64,000 nt of DNA from Zhengitettix transpicula (taxonomy: Eukaryota; Arthropoda; Insecta; Orthoptera; Tetrigidae), in assembly GCA_037074705.1 (NCBI GenBank), contig CM073590.1, positions 6,774,001 through 6,838,000 of the forward strand, given 5' to 3'. The notes under the pieces are model-generated. The model saw only the letters and a program-made list of their open reading frames with translations. It searched no databases and was not told the origin of the DNA. Positions 23,880-35,714 of this stretch are shown here, one piece after another. Within the stretch, counting starts at the first letter, position 1, and every line of letters begins with the position of its first letter. The position numbers were made by a program, and so were the translations under genes.

Positions 23880-24505
23880 TCATCCTCCTCAACAATTTGA
23901 GCTATGGTATAAAAGTTGTAGACAGAGTTAAACTACTTTCTACCTCCAAGTTCCATCTACACATCATAAATTCTAATAGTCCGGAACATTTTAATATCTA
24001 ATGAGTACCATTTAATATTTATTAATAAAAACATAAACATTAGATTGAACATTTCCAATATCCTACTGCTACTCGTCCCCAATCACTTCACTCCCAAATT
24101 TTTCCCGAATTACATTTTTACTGTTTCGTAGTTAATTAAAAACCACAAGGGCCCACTTGACATCTACAGCAAACATTGGGTAGTTTATAAAATCTCTTGC
24201 TCTAATTGTATCCTGCTACATTGGACAAACAAAACGTTCACTTAATACCCGTTAATACCCGTATCAATGAAAATATGTCTAATATCAAACTTCCAATCGA
24301 TAAACAATAAGTAGTCTCCAAACATATCAACAATTCCAAACATTCATTTGACTGGCAAATTGCTAAGATTTTAGACATTGACATCAGTTACCATTGTAGA
24401 ATATATCAAAGGTGCTTCATATTACACCCAATATCACAGCAATTAAAGTACAAACCAGATACTATGAAACTCAACAATTTCTATGATTTCTTATTGTTAC
24501 TCTAA
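23880..24505 (+). pseudogene. Penelope-like element: decayed GIY-YIG endonuclease C-terminus
   Basis: Penelope-like retroelements encode a reverse transcriptase fused to a GIY-YIG endonuclease that nicks target DNA. Translating across several frames recovers the C-terminal part: VYKISCSNC near 24183, then a degenerate YIGQTKRSL-type stretch (24220-24240), TRINEN, KHINNSKHSFDWQIAKILD (24325-24380) and a Pro/Asn-rich end near 24490. This is the usual order CxxC-(Y)IGQT-(R)-H.F.W..A.IL. Upstream, ILLLLVPNHFTPKFF-type sequence resembles the linker between RT and endonuclease. At least two frameshifts and several stops make it non-functional. The RT core is not recognisable upstream. Confidence 0.7.
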
Positions 24506-24539
24506 ACCTTCTTCTTTCCGTTTGTCATTACGTTTTTGC

Positions 24540-24690
24540 TTCACTTTTGAGTTCGTCAACTGTAAGAAAGGCAAAAGGTTTCCATAAAAGTTGTGTTGTA
24601 TTTATATAATAACTTCATATTGTGTGATATATTTCTTATTATTAAATTTGAATTTATTTTCAAACTCTGTTTTCCCGTCTCAGAAACACA
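24540..24690 (+). mobile_element. Penelope 3' region with decayed hammerhead-like core
   Basis: Directly after the endonuclease remnant comes CTGTAAGAAAGGCAAAAGGTTTCC then ATAAAAGTTGTGTTG. This aligns with the cleaner core at 25408-25435 (CTGAAGAAAGGTTTCCAGAAACGTTGTG). Both are followed by TATTTATAT and similar AT-rich sequence ending in a Phe/Ile-rich frame. It ties the dispersed hammerhead-like cores of this window to a Penelope-type element. CUGANGA and GAAA are each mutated here. Confidence 0.55.
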
Positions 24691-25320
24691 TTAACTTAAA
24701 TTGGAGTAAATTCACTAAAATTCTTCTTTCGTTACATAAATTAGAAGAATGTTTTTGTACGAATAACTTGTAGAATTGTGTAATTTAAAAGAGACAAGTT
24801 CTACTGTAGAGGGGGAAAAAATTTCTGTTTGTAAGAATATAAAAATGTTGGGTGGGAGACGTGAGATAGTATCTCCGTTGACGTCCCGTCAACTCTGAAA
24901 CTGCCGTAGTTTCTTCGCTTCCGCCACTCGTTATTCCAAATGGGAAGTGATCACTTTCTTTCTCATTACCCACTTTTCTCGCTAGAAAGGTGTTTAAACT
25001 CGAGCTAGGGGAAATTCAATCCGCTCTACCATTGCTCTTTTCCTTCAACTGTGATCCATTGCTATTTTAACTCTTAAAAAACCATGACTAAGCCTTTGCA
25101 ATTACACGAAGAAAGTGAAAATTTCGATTCGAGACGATGGAATAAATTTAATTTTTTACAGATGTACAATAAGATTATTTGAATACTGTAAGTTAACAGT
25201 AAGTTGATCTGGAGAATAAATGTGAACTAATAAATAGTATCCATAATTATATATACAACACAGTAGATGAATCTTGTTTTTCTTAAAAAAAGGAAAACGA
25301 AAATAACATGAACTTAATAA
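24691..25320. other. AT-rich intergenic DNA
   Basis: No element or gene recognised. The 62-codon minus-strand frame at 24785-24973 has no motif. Confidence 0.5.
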
Positions 25321-25520
25321 GATAAAACAGCCAATACAGATCAAATTTTGTGAAATGAACTGTGCAGTTGTGTCGTACTAGGCTTGTGATTTTAGTTTTC
25401 TTAGCATCTGAAGAAAGGTTTCCAGAAACGTTGTGTGATATTTATATCGTCACTTCTTTTGTCTTTATTTGGCTATTTTATCATATTATTAATTTTCAAA
25501 ACAGACGTATATTTATCATT
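25321..25520 (+). mobile_element. Penelope-type hairpin element with hammerhead-like core
   Basis: Arms 25321-25345 (GATAAAACAGCCAATACAG...) and 25458-25482 (...TTTGGCTATTTTATC) are imperfect inverted repeats. Near the second arm lies CTGAAGA (25408-25414, a perfect CUGANGA), a short segment, and GAAACG (25425-25430). The block GTGCAGTTGTGTCG...CTAGGCT and the bases after the core also occur at 60548-60650, so these two loci are one subfamily. No coding sequence remains. Confidence 0.6.
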
Positions 25521-25810
25521 TTAACATGAACTAATATAATACTAACAAGAAAATAAAGTAACTTGAAAGTTAAATTAATTTTGTAAATATTATTATCTGT
25601 AACACAAGATTCCGTAATACTATAATTTAGTTTTGAGTTACGAATATTTTATAGAGGGCTTTAAAGTATATCTTCGGCATAATCTTTTAAAAAAATGTTT
25701 ATAATTACAATTATTTCATTCTCTCGTCTTCATTTGAAGATGTTTTGAAATCAAAATGATCTTTTACTTTTTTTATCATCGCAAAACTACTTTATAAGGA
25801 CGAAAGTTTT
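25521..25810. other. AT-rich spacer
   Basis: Nothing supported. Confidence 0.5.

Positions 25811-25860
<50 letters not shown>
25811..25860. repeat. (CA)n(TA)n compound microsatellite
   Basis: About nine CA units pass into about 16 TA units. It abuts the outer edge of the LTR-D insertion. Confidence 0.95.
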
Positions 25861-25861
<1 letters not shown>

Positions 25862-26078
25862 CAAATAAGGGTGATATGGACACGGTCGGGAGCAGAATAT
25901 CACGGACTTAAATTGTAGGCCGGTGTCGCCACGAAGGACTGTAAAAACATTTTAAATTTTCTGTCTGTAAGGACGGTTGTCACGTCAGAGCAGTGCGCAT
26001 AATTTGAATTGTTTCTTCTTCTCCAAAGAGCCAACACCGGCCATAAATTTAAGACAAGCCCGGATATATGGTATGTAT
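25861..26078 (-). mobile_element. Presumed internal remnant of the LTR-D element
   Basis: This block lies between the (TA)n tract and the inner end of LTR-D. It carries an imperfect inverted repeat: GACTTAAATTGTAGGCCGGTG (25905-25925) against CACCGGCCATAAATTTAAGAC (26035-26055), separated by about 110 bp. No primer-binding site complementary to a tRNA I know and no gag frame could be identified. It could instead be a small inverted-repeat element next to the LTR. Confidence 0.35.
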
Positions 26079-26993
26079 TGTGGTAAACACTTTTAATTAT
26101 ATTAACAAAGAATTAAATTTATACCAAAATATTTTTAAACGATTATTTATTTAACAAATTTTGTTTTCGTTGAATTTACATTTTATATTGTTAAGTAAAT
26201 GCCTCAGCTTTTACGAGAATCTAACTTTCAGGGCAGCTTATAGGACCTCTAATAAAGACAGTAATTTACAATTTTCACCAAATTACAAAAGCATAAAAAA
26301 TTAATTTAAATTTACAATAAAAATTTTTTATACCGACAACAAAAATATCCAAATTTGAAAAGTTATATTAATCAGGTAAAGTTATGTAAATATGGCGGTA
26401 AACGATATTTACGTAAATAAATTGTTTTATTTACATATTATTTATTTAGAACTGCTCTGGTTTGTGCACACGTGATTATTTAATTTTTTTAGAACATTAT
26501 ATTTCATAGACAGGCCATAGTACTGATTTTATTCTCGTCTCACTTACCAACACTTTTGGCGCCTTTCAACTTTTCTGAATTCGTATTGTCACGCTCAGTT
26601 TGCTGTGGTGAATCTTTAATAGAAAACCTAGTGATATTCAGCCCATACTTTGCTGAATTCGACCATCACAGACTCTATCTCGAACTACCATAGTTAGGTA
26701 CTCCAAAACTCACAGACTGTCTCACACACACCATACTGTCTTGCCTCCCAAACACACACTTCTTCACTGAATATCTGAATGTACTGCAGGCTCAGAAACA
26801 CACTCTCACTGTCGACGCTAAAGTTCTGAGCGTCTTATATACCTTTCCGACATGCACCCTAGCAACCATTATCGTCTCTGCATTCTCGCGACAAACAATG
26901 ATGTTCTTTACTATGCTCCGGCCTAAAAGTTACGCCGCCAATAATTAAATAAATAATTTTAATGAAGTATTTAATTACACATTTGTAATGTCT

Positions 26994-26996
<3 letters not shown>
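26079..26996 (-). mobile_element. Minus-strand LTR (LTR-D) with promoter-like core
   Basis: Read on the minus strand it starts TGTAGACATTACA right after ATAT (26997-27000) and its other end is placed at ...TTTACCACA. It contains TATATAAG (26835-26842) and, about 30 bases downstream, GACAGTGAG, close to an arthropod initiator, so R could begin near 26810. A GTAAGTGAG donor-like site follows further downstream (near 26540). It resembles LTR-A to LTR-C in start, target preference and donor motif, but sequence identity is low, so it is probably a different family in the same group. The inner boundary is uncertain because no ATAT flanks it. Confidence 0.5.
26812..26843 (-). promoter_or_regulatory. 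TATA box and initiator-like site of LTR-D
   Basis: TATATAAG on the minus strand is followed 30-31 bases later by CGACAGTG, the spacing expected between a TATA box and a start site. This supports LTR identity and minus orientation. It is a sequence match only. Confidence 0.45.

Positions 26997-27033
<37 letters not shown>
26997..27033. repeat. (TA)n microsatellite at the LTR-D 5' edge
   Basis: About 18 AT units directly follow the LTR end, as at LTR-A and LTR-C. Confidence 0.95.
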
Positions 27034-27035
<2 letters not shown>

Positions 27036-30000
27036 GTGATATACAGAAATTTTTATAACCTATTAATACCGAAAAAATAATGTTATAAGAAAAATAAAAA
27101 AGGAAACATTGTCCTTACGGTTTAAAACAAAAAAATATAAACGTAAATATAGGTGCATCGGAGAAAATTAGGGAGTGACTACGTATCAATTTTTTAAAAA
27201 ATCTGATAAATAAAACAATATCTCGATGAAGTACGTGAAAGATTCATGACAACTTCAGGAAAATATCGTCATAATAACACTTCCAATTTTATATTTATAT
27301 TTTTGTCCGATTCACCATGATTTTAGTTTATTTTTTGGTAATAGTACTTAAGGAGAATGTTTTTACGGCATTAATATTTTATGTTATTAATAACGTATAC
27401 AAATTTTGGGATACGTAGCAACGATAGTTACCACACAAGCTTCATTTTATCCTAAACGTACTTTCAAATGGATTAATATTTGTTTATGTGAGTTTGTGGT
27501 GCTGATTGTACTAATGAATGTTTGTAGGATACCAGTTGTGGTGCCGTATACTTGATTGGCGTGTTTAATGCTTTGGTAGCAGGCGTGTTATCCTCTACGT
27601 TGTTAATCCGAACTGTATATTGCAGTTTCGTGAGTCGGCAGCGAGCTGCGTAATTAGAGTGCTTTATTTCTTGTATTGCTTTATGGCTGGTTTATGATTG
27701 GCTGCTTTCTACCAGCTTCACCTTGATAACCTGCCTGTTGCGGTATTGCGGCTACCGGCAGAAAGGTGACTCTGACCGAAAGGATCGTGTGACGCTACTG
27801 GCCAATGCTCTGGAAGCTCTTGTCCCCTTTCAGAAGCTTGCTACAGTAATGTCTGTACCAATAGTTTGCTCCATAGCAGTGTAACATCAAATAACTTTCG
27901 AATAATTATTACGCAGTAAAATACGCTAGTTTCGTTGCCACTAGAAGAAGGAGTTTAAATTCAGCTCAAAACGATCGACACATCATAAATATTATTACAA
28001 CTACAATTACGACGACTATTTTTAATGGCCCCTTGACGTTAAAATACGAAATTATATTCTTAAAATGGAAGGATATTTTGTCAGTGATTCAGCCTCGGCT
28101 ATTCTTTTATCGATAGTTTTTTCCAAATAATAAACGTAGATTAGCAATAAGTAATTACAGCACTACAGAACAAAACTTCGCAAACCTTCGGCAAATATCG
28201 GCGAAGTCCGGCAATCACGGCGGGACTAACGATATTTGCGTTATATTACATACAAACAATTAAATCTTACTATAATAGTTTCTGTAACTTCGATCTATTT
28301 TTCCAACGACTCTATGGATTATTTACATTTATATGACTACTGTTTTAGGTTTCATAAAATATTTTCTTCTATATACATTTCAATTGTTTAGAGTTGAATA
28401 ACGCTTCTTATCTCTCACTCGTTATTCCTGAAACTAAATTTCTCTGAATGTACCAATTAGATTTTCATATGTTTTTCCATGATATTCCGCTGAGTTCAAC
28501 TAATTTATTTTTCTAATATTTTATAATTATCATTCCCACCACCCCACGTTATATCATATTTACATATCATTGTATCATGTCTACACTATTTTCAGTAGAA
28601 ATAAATCTGAAAAGCAGTGAAAAATGTTAAGTATACGTTTCCGTCAGATGAAATGAAAACATAATTTCATTTTACTTTTCATACCGCGGGAATATGAGTG
28701 TTCGGGGACAAATTCACAGGAGATAAAAAGACATATTCAGCGCTAAAATATAAAATAATATTACAAGTATTACTGTACGCATTTATCATCAATGTTTAAT
28801 TATGTTGTGGGAAGTGATACAAAGGTAAGCGAATAGCTGAAATGATTTCCTCACACTTAGTATTGTTATCTGATATATTATTGTATTTTAAAATTAAATG
28901 TTGATTCTCCGCACTTATTTTCCGAGACTGTCTGTAAATCATGCGACCAAAGACCCCAAGAGAGGTAGGTGCAGGAAAAGAAACTAGACAAATGTAAAAT
29001 ACATAATGGAACGAATTTTAAGAGACTGTTGGCACGACACGTTGCTTCGAGATTGGTTAGTTTATGGGCCATAAAATAGTAACTGTGGTGTTCAAGAGAC
29101 TACAAAGGTGTGATAGAGAAAGAGGGAGGGAAGTGGGGCGGGTATCATATGAGAGAAAGATTGAGGTATATAAATGACAATAAAATATTCAATGTGAATT
29201 ATGGATTGTGTTTGATAAAAAAAATATAGCCTCTTTGTCCTAAAGTATAAATTTGAAAATTTAATCCGGAAAAGCCAATTTTATTTTCAAATACTGTAAA
29301 AGCAAGAAAAAACAATGTCCCTAACGTGATATACCTAATTATTTTATTAATTTAACAATTATAAATTCTGCAATAATTTTCAGTAAACACACTAAATTTT
29401 TGGAGTGGAACTCCGAAGTTGCTTGTTGCAGGTAATTGCTGCAATAAGTCGAGCCTCGCTGACATGTGTTGTTCGTGGGTTCCGCACTAAATGGAATTTT
29501 ATCCGCAAAGCCTTCCCAAATCGTCCGATCGTGCACTCGGAAACTTTACGTAATGCGGAGCGCGCATTTACAAAATTTGAATAGAAGTTAAATAATGCCA
29601 AGTATTTGTAGAGCGGAGCTAGCGCAGTGGCAGAGGAAAACAATATTTAGTCGGCCTGGGCCAAGTTAGGTTACGGCAACGTATATTTTCGTATGGAAAT
29701 TTTGTGTGTGCGCCTGCGTGCAGCCTCAGGAACAGTGGCGTAAGGCGGATGCGGCTGCACAAGGGGCTCGTAACCAATCGCACCCCGCACCCTGCCGCCC
29801 GTAACAAATTTAATTATACTAAGTCCTCTAATTGTGAGTAGAAACAACTTCGGCAACTTAATATCGTCCTGGCGGGACTCGGAATGATTATAAAAAGAGC
29901 AACAAAGAACTCTCCTGAGGTTTTTTTAATTACGTCATTTGAAAATAAAACTCGTTAATTCCGGTCACAGCTGTTCTTATTCTAAAATATCATTTTTAGG

Positions 30001-33000
30001 CTATGAAATGAAGAATATTTTAAGTAAAATAATTCCTCGACTGCCTGAATCGAGTTGCCAGTCCATTAAAATGCATTATTTAATTATCCATACTTTTACA
30101 TTTGGGGAATGAAATATTCAATTTACCAAATTAGGCTGAAAGATTCTTGGTATGAAAGAATAACAAGATTATTTGCATTCCGATTTTAAAAAATAAAATT
30201 TTATAGCCCATAGTTTAACAAATAATAAAGAAAATATATAAATAGCTTACACGTCAATTCCTTCGTATGATATTAGAAATATTTAAGATTGGAAATTAGT
30301 TAAGCGGTGCGCCTGCTATTCCCAGAAATAATGTTATCTAACAGTCTTCCTTCAACAATTACAATATAATATAAATGCAAGAGTCAGTGTCGAATTAATT
30401 AAATTGTGTTTCTTGAAAACAGATGTACACTTCAATATGCAAACCACATTTATATTACAAAATGCAAGAGTCAGTGCCGGATTAAATAAAACTTATTTAT
30501 TTTAATCAAATACTGAAATAAACATTGGAATTTCATTAGATATATCATAAATGACCTCTTAACACAAATACTTTTTCGTAACAAAAAAACTGGTTACACA
30601 GAAATAATCAACTGCGTGTTTTCGATGCTATGTATGTGAAAAATTGATTACAAAAATGTACGTGACGTATGGCTGGAAGAATGAAAAACAATTTGGTTTG
30701 GTTTTACTCTCACAAAAAATTACTCACTATTACCAACGTAGTCGATACTTATCTTATTGCATTCCCGTAAGAATACGTTTATTCAAAGTATTATAATTTT
30801 AATATCAATAATTTTTGTTTCAATGTGTTTACATCCTATTGGTCGGTTGGCTATTTATAAAATAAAAACGTATATAACATTTTTTAGTTTTGTATTTCCT
30901 GAATCTTCCATTAATGTAGTCACAATCTTCAAATAGTCCAAAGCAGATATACTTTCCTTCGCAATATCATTTAAATTTTGAGTACATGGGTTTCCAGTAG
31001 AATACGAATATTTCTTACGTGATTCCAGCACTACAATGTGACTCGTACCCTACGAGACAGATGTAGCATCGTAATTCGTGTTTTTTACGTCGGAACATTA
31101 TCAATTCTAAAATTAATTTTTATGGCAATAATTACAACTTCATCATCTAAATCGGCAGGTCTAGTGCATAAAATAATATTTCAGTCTGATAAAACAACGA
31201 CTACATAATCTTGGAAACCCTATGTGAAGCTAAAAACCTATTAATGAATCCAGATCTATTAATACCTTTCTCTAGTTCTTATGAATCTTTAATTACTAAT
31301 ATTCGTTTTCTTTCGTTTGTCAAATGAACAAAGACGTAGATTAGTAACGACTGATGGACGAATAAAATAATATTTGTTATATAGTAGTGAAATCTATGGT
31401 TTCGAGAAATGAAATATTTTCCGTGTCACAACCTCAGATAGGATCATATCTGCCAATAAAAAATATCGGGTCCTTAAAATTGAAGTTTATAAATAACGTT
31501 GGTTTGTGATTTAATCTCAAAAAACATTTTGCACGCTTAGGAATAGTAATAGCTTTATAGTGTCCTTACGAAATGGCTTTTCAGCTTAGTCGACGATTGT
31601 TTCCACGTTGGCGTTAGGCGAGGTTCGAAGATTGTATCTGGAAAGACTATCTTAAGTGCGAAACGACAAGCTTAAGCCTTATCCCATGTTAAGTACTGTC
31701 GATACGCACTTGCTACATCTGGTAATTACTATCTAAAAACGTTAATTAGGACGTAAAAACAAAAGTACGTACTCCGGATATTCGAGGATGAGTTTTAATA
31801 CCAGCTTTCGGCACGCGTCCCTCGTTGCATTATCATTACGAGGCCCTATTCTGCACTCATACATAAGCATGAGAGTTTTAATAATGAACCTTAACGCTAA
31901 AGGGCAATCTCATACATATAGAGCAAACCTGTATGACTTTTTCATTAAGCTCGGGACAAAAGGACGCTTCACAATGACATTATTTATTAAGGTTGTTTGT
32001 GATACGGAGGCCACGCTCTGTGCTGTCTCGCGTAAAAGGAATGTTCAACTAAGCTTACGTACGGACACGGAACTGAAAAAACAAGCCACTCTTCGTCCTT
32101 AGCTCAAATCCCGCAAAACATGAATTCCAGGGTAGTAACGGTTAAATGTCATCCTGACCAGCATATTGCGAACAAAATGGGTCGAATTTAATCGTGTTAC
32201 CTGACTAACATTCAGGTATCTCCTTATTTGAGTTTGGGATAATTCGTTGTTTTATAAAAACGATCGGTTACAGAAAAATTAGCTAATGTCAAACACACTA
32301 ATGGCAGACAGTTAAAGGGAATAATACTAATTAGATTTTTGGTTAGTCAGTGGATGTCGTCGGAAAAGATCGAAGACGAGTCAAGCAAAACTTTTTGTAA
32401 GGGGGGAAAATGTGAATATAAGGGTCTAATGTAATGACATAATGAACAAACGTTTTATTGTAAAGGAGGTTTCCTGGACTGAGGTGATTCGCGGAGTTGA
32501 GACAAGATGTAATGACACGTAAAACACGAGACTGTTAGCGATATTGCTTGGCATCTGTACCTAAGTTTCTCTAATTTCACCTACGTGAACTTGAATATTA
32601 TTAATTTGTTCAAATTAGAACCCAATCTACATCACAAACGGTGCAGTGGAACCTCGACAACGCGTCTCTCACCATTCTCGTTAAGCGTCAGTATACGCTT
32701 GCCCGCTAAACAATTCGTACGTGCGACTGTGTGCTGAGTTGGTATTTTTTTCCCATTCGCGTTGTACCTGATAAGCATGTTCCCAATCAAGAAAGTGCAG
32801 TCAATACGGGCAAAATTTATTGTGTGGACTGAACAACTCGAACGATATTTAGAGAAACGTAGGATTATTTAATAAATACTAATATTTTTTAAAAAATGTT
32901 TCTATTTTCAAAATATCGTTCAACCGGTTCTGACATATTTTCTTATATCTTACTTCATGAATTCAATTTCACCAATTCTTTGAACTGAACTTTATAATAA

Positions 33001-34765
33001 GTATTTATATATTCTTATATAAAATACTTATTGTAGGTCGATCTGTTTATCCCAAAAATTTGGCCAAGTAAAATCGCGGTATGTAGTTTCACGCGGAGAA
33101 TTTCAGTATTAGGAAATTATGTTTTTGTTTACCAGTATCATTGATTCATAAATGACTATACAATTATTTAACAAAGGCATAATTACCTCAGTATTTTATA
33201 AGTTATTTGCCCAATTCTTGATATTAATCTATGATTATATATGCAATGACTATTATGCAACATCCATTTTATCTGTATAATCTATAAACAGCATCTGTAA
33301 TTCCAAATTATTAGAAAACAGGAAATGAAAAAGTCAACTGTATTTCTAGGTGTAAAGATTTATTTTTTCTTTAAAATTGTGCCCCTTTATTTTTGTTTAA
33401 TTTTTAAACACGTGAGAATTTGTGACAAAGTATATAGAATGTTTAATAAAATTTTGTAAATCGTTCTTAGGGAAACGTCTAAGAAAATTAAACATCGAAA
33501 ATTTTATTCTTATAGTATGATTATTACTTGATGTAATAATATAAAAGTTAAAATGTTAAAGCGTGCATTTTTATAGACCGTATGGGTTTATTAACACGAG
33601 TTCTATTACAGTGACTGTAACAAAGATTCAAAAACAACTTTTGTCTTCATTCTTTGATTTTTGTGTTCTTTAGAGTGTTGATGTGTTTATTGGCCTGTAA
33701 TAATCTATATAATTGTGGTTTTATTACATGTGATATTTTGTGTTTAATTAAAACATGATATATCCATGAATTTAGCGTTACATAATAAAGTACTGAGAAA
33801 CTCTTACGCAATTTTACACTCATGATTTAGTGAAAATATAAGCTATTTGCAGCAAATATATTACGCTTGGTACAAATAATTCTCAATTCGTGTACGACAG
33901 CAGGAAAATGCGGAAATAGAGGAAAAGGCAGAGCCAGGTAGAAGAGAAGGGGGAAGACGGCGAGAAAAACAAGTCTTCCCTGACGAGAGCTGGGGGCCGC
34001 ATCTCTAAATCTCCTTGGAGGAGACAAGTGGCTTCCAATGACTGCTGCAGCGAAAGACCAGGGCACACTCATTCGCCGACAAAATTTACTGTTTCCTCAG
34101 GACGTGCCGAAGCGAACACAAAACTTGTTCAACAGAGATCCAACGACTTCAATAATATAATATCGTGTTAAAACTCGAAGTACTTAAAAGTAACGCTAAC
34201 ATTCCAACATTTCTTATAATAAACATTTCTTTTAAATATTTTCGAACTCTTTCCGATAAAAATAATTTGTGATGTTTTTCCTCAACCGGTCATTTTTTAA
34301 ACCAATATATTAATTTTGAAGGAATTACAATAACCGGAATTGATAACTTGATATTTACGTGTGTATCGTTAATAACTTCACAATTTTTATTCGTTCCTTA
34401 GTTGTTGCTTTTTGTATTTGTTTCTTTTTTCCCCCCTCATTGGTCTGCTGTCAACCTTATATGGCGCGACTGCTCTGTAGAAACATATTCATCCTCCAAC
34501 TCCACCCCCCCCCCCCCCATTTTACTGCACTCATTTTCGAAAGCGAAACTTTTTCCGACAAACAAAATAATTAAGAAAATAAGTTATGGTTAATTACTTC
34601 TAGTAATAATTATGATACTGAATTTTATATGATCCCTTTCCTTTATTTATATTACCATTTCGGGTTATAATTTATAATCTTGTATCATTACCATTATTAT
34701 TTAAAGTTTGTCATTGTAATTATTATATCTTCAAAGATTGAAGACTTTCTCGGTGTAATTGTTGG
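27034..34765. other. Long intergenic stretch, mostly AT-rich
   Basis: No gene or recognised transposon in 7.7 kb. GC-richer, low-repeat patches at 27490-27900, 29400-29860, 31580-32110 and 33880-34090 could be regulatory or old exonic DNA. Their frames (65-104 codons, for example 31788-32102 plus) have no motif I recognise. The 33880-34030 patch is strongly purine-rich on the plus strand. A short direct duplication lies at 30374-30487 and a C14 run at 34505-34518. Confidence 0.45.
30374..30487 (+). repeat. Local direct repeat, period 87 bp
   Basis: AATGCAAGAGTCAGTG begins at 30374 and again at 30461, in both cases followed by CGAATTAA or CGGATTAA. Only about 25 bases are shared, so it is a partial duplication. 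Confidence 0.75.
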
Positions 34766-34920
34766 ATAAAAAGATCTCGGTTTTCTCACGGGTTTAATAG
34801 ATAAAAAAGCGACGTTCCGACGACTAAAAGCTTCTAGGCAACGATGACGACATAGCTTTTAGTCGTTGAAATGTCGCGTTTTAATCTATTAAACCCGTTT
34901 GAAAACCGAGAACTTTTTAT
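34766..34920 (+). mobile_element. 67-bp inverted repeat (Penelope-type hairpin)
   Basis: Arms 34766-34832 and 34854-34920 are equal in length and reverse complementary with roughly ten mismatches, closing a 21-base loop. Shared arm blocks include CTCGGTTTTC, GGGTTTAATAGAT and CGACTAAAAGCT. Inside, CGATGACGAC...GTCGTTGAAATG resembles a decayed CUGAUGA-stem II-GAAA core in which CGAC and GTCG could pair. The layout equals that of 15681-15820 although the arm sequence is unrelated. Confidence 0.6.
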
Positions 34921-35202
34921 GTTATTTTCTCGCAGAATTTTATCTCAAACATGGGACTGGGCAATGCATAGTCCGGCTTTGAAGGTTTAAAAATAACAGA
35001 TCTTTTTACTTGTGACACTAGAACGCACTTCCTATTTTTTAAATTTTATTTGGTTTCATCCTTTTATTTACTTAAAAATATTTAAGTTCCTTTCATGTTC
35101 GTATATAATAACTAAAGTTTATTAAAGTCTAGTTTACTAAAAAATTAAGCACATTTTAAAAACTTTTGTTAGTTCTAAGCTGTCGAGTTCAGCTTCTAGA
35201 AC
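34921..35202. other. AT-rich spacer
   Basis: Nothing supported. Confidence 0.5.
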
Positions 35203-35213
35203 GTAGTTTATTC
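35203..35213. repeat. Target-site duplication, outer copy for HHE at 35.2 kb
   Basis: GTAGTTTATTC precedes the T-run of copy 5. Its reverse complement GAATAAACTAC is at 35702-35712, next to the 5' hairpin of copy 6, instead of in direct orientation beside copy 5. Confidence 0.85.
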
Positions 35214-35655
35214 CTCTTTTTTTAGAGCATGAGGGTAATCCACGTTGGGCAACTCCCCTTTAATAGCATAGGAAGGGATTTGAAAAGGGGGATGCGTAAG
35301 GGTAGAGGAAGGTAGCAAAGGGTTAACTAGGGCCCCCGGGCTATATTTTAAGGATCCTACATGGCATTCGCTTAAAGAAATGCAGGGAAAACCGTAGAAA
35401 AACCTGCATAGGTAGGTCGGGCATTGGGTACTTGTCCCACGCCCTTCCGATAGCGGGAGAGGAGTTTGCTGTGGGGACGCAGCATTCCCTTCTCCGTGCC
35501 TCGACCAGTTTAGGAGGCAGCTGGCCGACTATTCCAATGGGAATAGCGGACAACTCTTACCGTGTGCCCAAGGTCTGCGACCCCGGAACATACACCTCTC
35601 AGAACAGGCCGAGGTGCCTCGGCTTGTGGGAACCTTAGTTTAAAAACGGAGAGAG
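35214..35655 (-). mobile_element. HHE retroelement copy 5 (recombinant), minus strand
   Basis: The poly(T) at 35216-35222 marks the 3' end. The body runs through all conserved blocks to CTAAGGTTCCCACAAGCCGAGG (read on the minus strand) and stops at CTCTCTCCG, lacking the 5' hairpin and first ~90 bp. Its outer flank is GTAGTTTATTC and its inner flank is AGTGTTGAATGT, which do not match each other but match the flanks of copy 6. Confidence 0.85.
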
Positions 35656-35714
35656 AGTGTTGAATGTAGTAGTGAATGGAATATAAAGGAACATCTTCAC
35701 AGAATAAACTACAA
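35656..35714. other. Inverted spacer between HHE copies 5 and 6
   Basis: The 59-bp spacer begins with AGTGTTGAATGT (35656-35667), the reverse complement of the flank after copy 6 (36242-36253). It ends with GAATAAACTAC (35702-35712), the reverse complement of the flank before copy 5 (35203-35213). Turning the spacer over would give each copy matching direct duplications. Confidence 0.85.

Noticed and set aside
35432..35638. Similar 60-70 codon frames repeated at 20901, 35432, 35809(-) and 58749 as a small conserved protein
   Set aside because: They lie inside HHE copies on both strands, start and stop at different points, and are conserved because the copies are young and similar.
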